A program made the translations under genes and the position numbers. The notes beneath the pieces were generated by a model. The model saw only the letters and a list, made by a program, of their open reading frames with translations. It had not been told where the DNA came from and made no database searches. Shown piece by piece: positions 13,886-13,969 of a stretch of 13,969 nt of DNA. Source of the stretch: Bacteroidota bacterium. GTDB taxonomy: Bacteria > Bacteroidota > Bacteroidia > Bacteroidales > WCHB1-69. Position 1 is the first letter of the stretch. The number at the start of each line of letters is the position of its first letter. Location: positions 1-13,969 of the forward strand of contig JAEWNB010000011.1 of NCBI GenBank assembly GCA_023392945.1. Direction: 5' to 3'.

Positions 13886-13969
13886 ATGAAAACAGCAATC
13901 GAGAACATATTGAAGAAATATGACAATTGTGGCAGAGATTCATTAATATCTCTTCTACAAGACATTCAG
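13886..13969 (+). CDS. Partial second NuoE/HndA-like subunit (cut by window end)
   Basis: Twenty-eight codons from the ATG at 13886 run open to the last base. The encoded start, MKTAIENILKKYDNCGRD followed by SLISLLQDIQ, has the pattern of the N-terminal helical part of NuoE/HndA-type proteins. It aligns with the NuoE-like protein at 7498 (I-x-N-L-x-x-K-Y, then L-x-x-I/L-L-Q-x-I). The [2Fe-2S] motif would lie beyond the window. It follows the response-regulator gene by 211 bases on the same strand. This suggests that a second NADH-dependent hydrogenase or dehydrogenase cluster begins here. The call rests on a short stretch and so is moderate. Confidence 0.65.
   Translation, partial: MKTAIENILKKYDNCGRDSLISLLQDIQ

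Overview
The window is AT-rich, gene-dense DNA from a strictly anaerobic, fermentative member of the Bacteroidota, probably an uncultivated Bacteroidales-type lineage. Three things point there. Promoters repeatedly match the Bacteroidota sigma-ABfr pattern (TAnnTTTG near -7, sometimes TTTG about 19-20 bases upstream). Shine-Dalgarno sequences are weak or absent. The gene content includes SmpB, SufCD, threonine aldolase and [FeFe]-hydrogenase genes. No rRNA, tRNA, IS element, CRISPR array or prophage gene was seen.

Layout. Positions 1-62 hold three degenerate 21-22 bp direct repeats that contain a clear promoter firing leftwards out of the window. Then come smpB, a short MerR-type regulator and a PLP aminotransferase on the + strand, closed by a hairpin terminator that can work in both directions. 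On the - strand lie sufD and sufC (Fe-S assembly) without sufB or sufS beside them. They diverge from a threonine-aldolase gene across a perfect 37 bp palindrome that carries both promoters. A GtrA-like membrane protein follows the aldolase.

The core (6235-11012) is a one-direction cluster. It encodes the H-cluster maturation GTPase HydF and three subunits of a trimeric NAD(H)-linked [FeFe]-hydrogenase: a NuoE/HydC-like, a NuoF/HydB-like and a catalytic HydA subunit. It ends at a strong terminator. The trimer is unusual. The NuoE-like subunit has an intact fold-level sequence but has lost three of its four [2Fe-2S] cysteines. The NuoF-like subunit is a compact 392-residue core without the extra N- and C-terminal Fe-S domains of Thermotoga-type HydB. 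This suggests a stripped-down NADH hydrogenase with fewer electron-transfer centres than bifurcating HydABC.

To the right are a membrane-anchored protein with a possible GyrI-like domain, a promoter with a structured ~190-base leader, a SAM-dependent methyltransferase, and a ~480-base AT-rich gap. A single-domain response regulator with a large insertion follows. The window ends in the first 28 codons of a second NuoE-like gene, so a second NADH-dehydrogenase or hydrogenase module, possibly coupled to two-component signalling, probably starts at the right edge.
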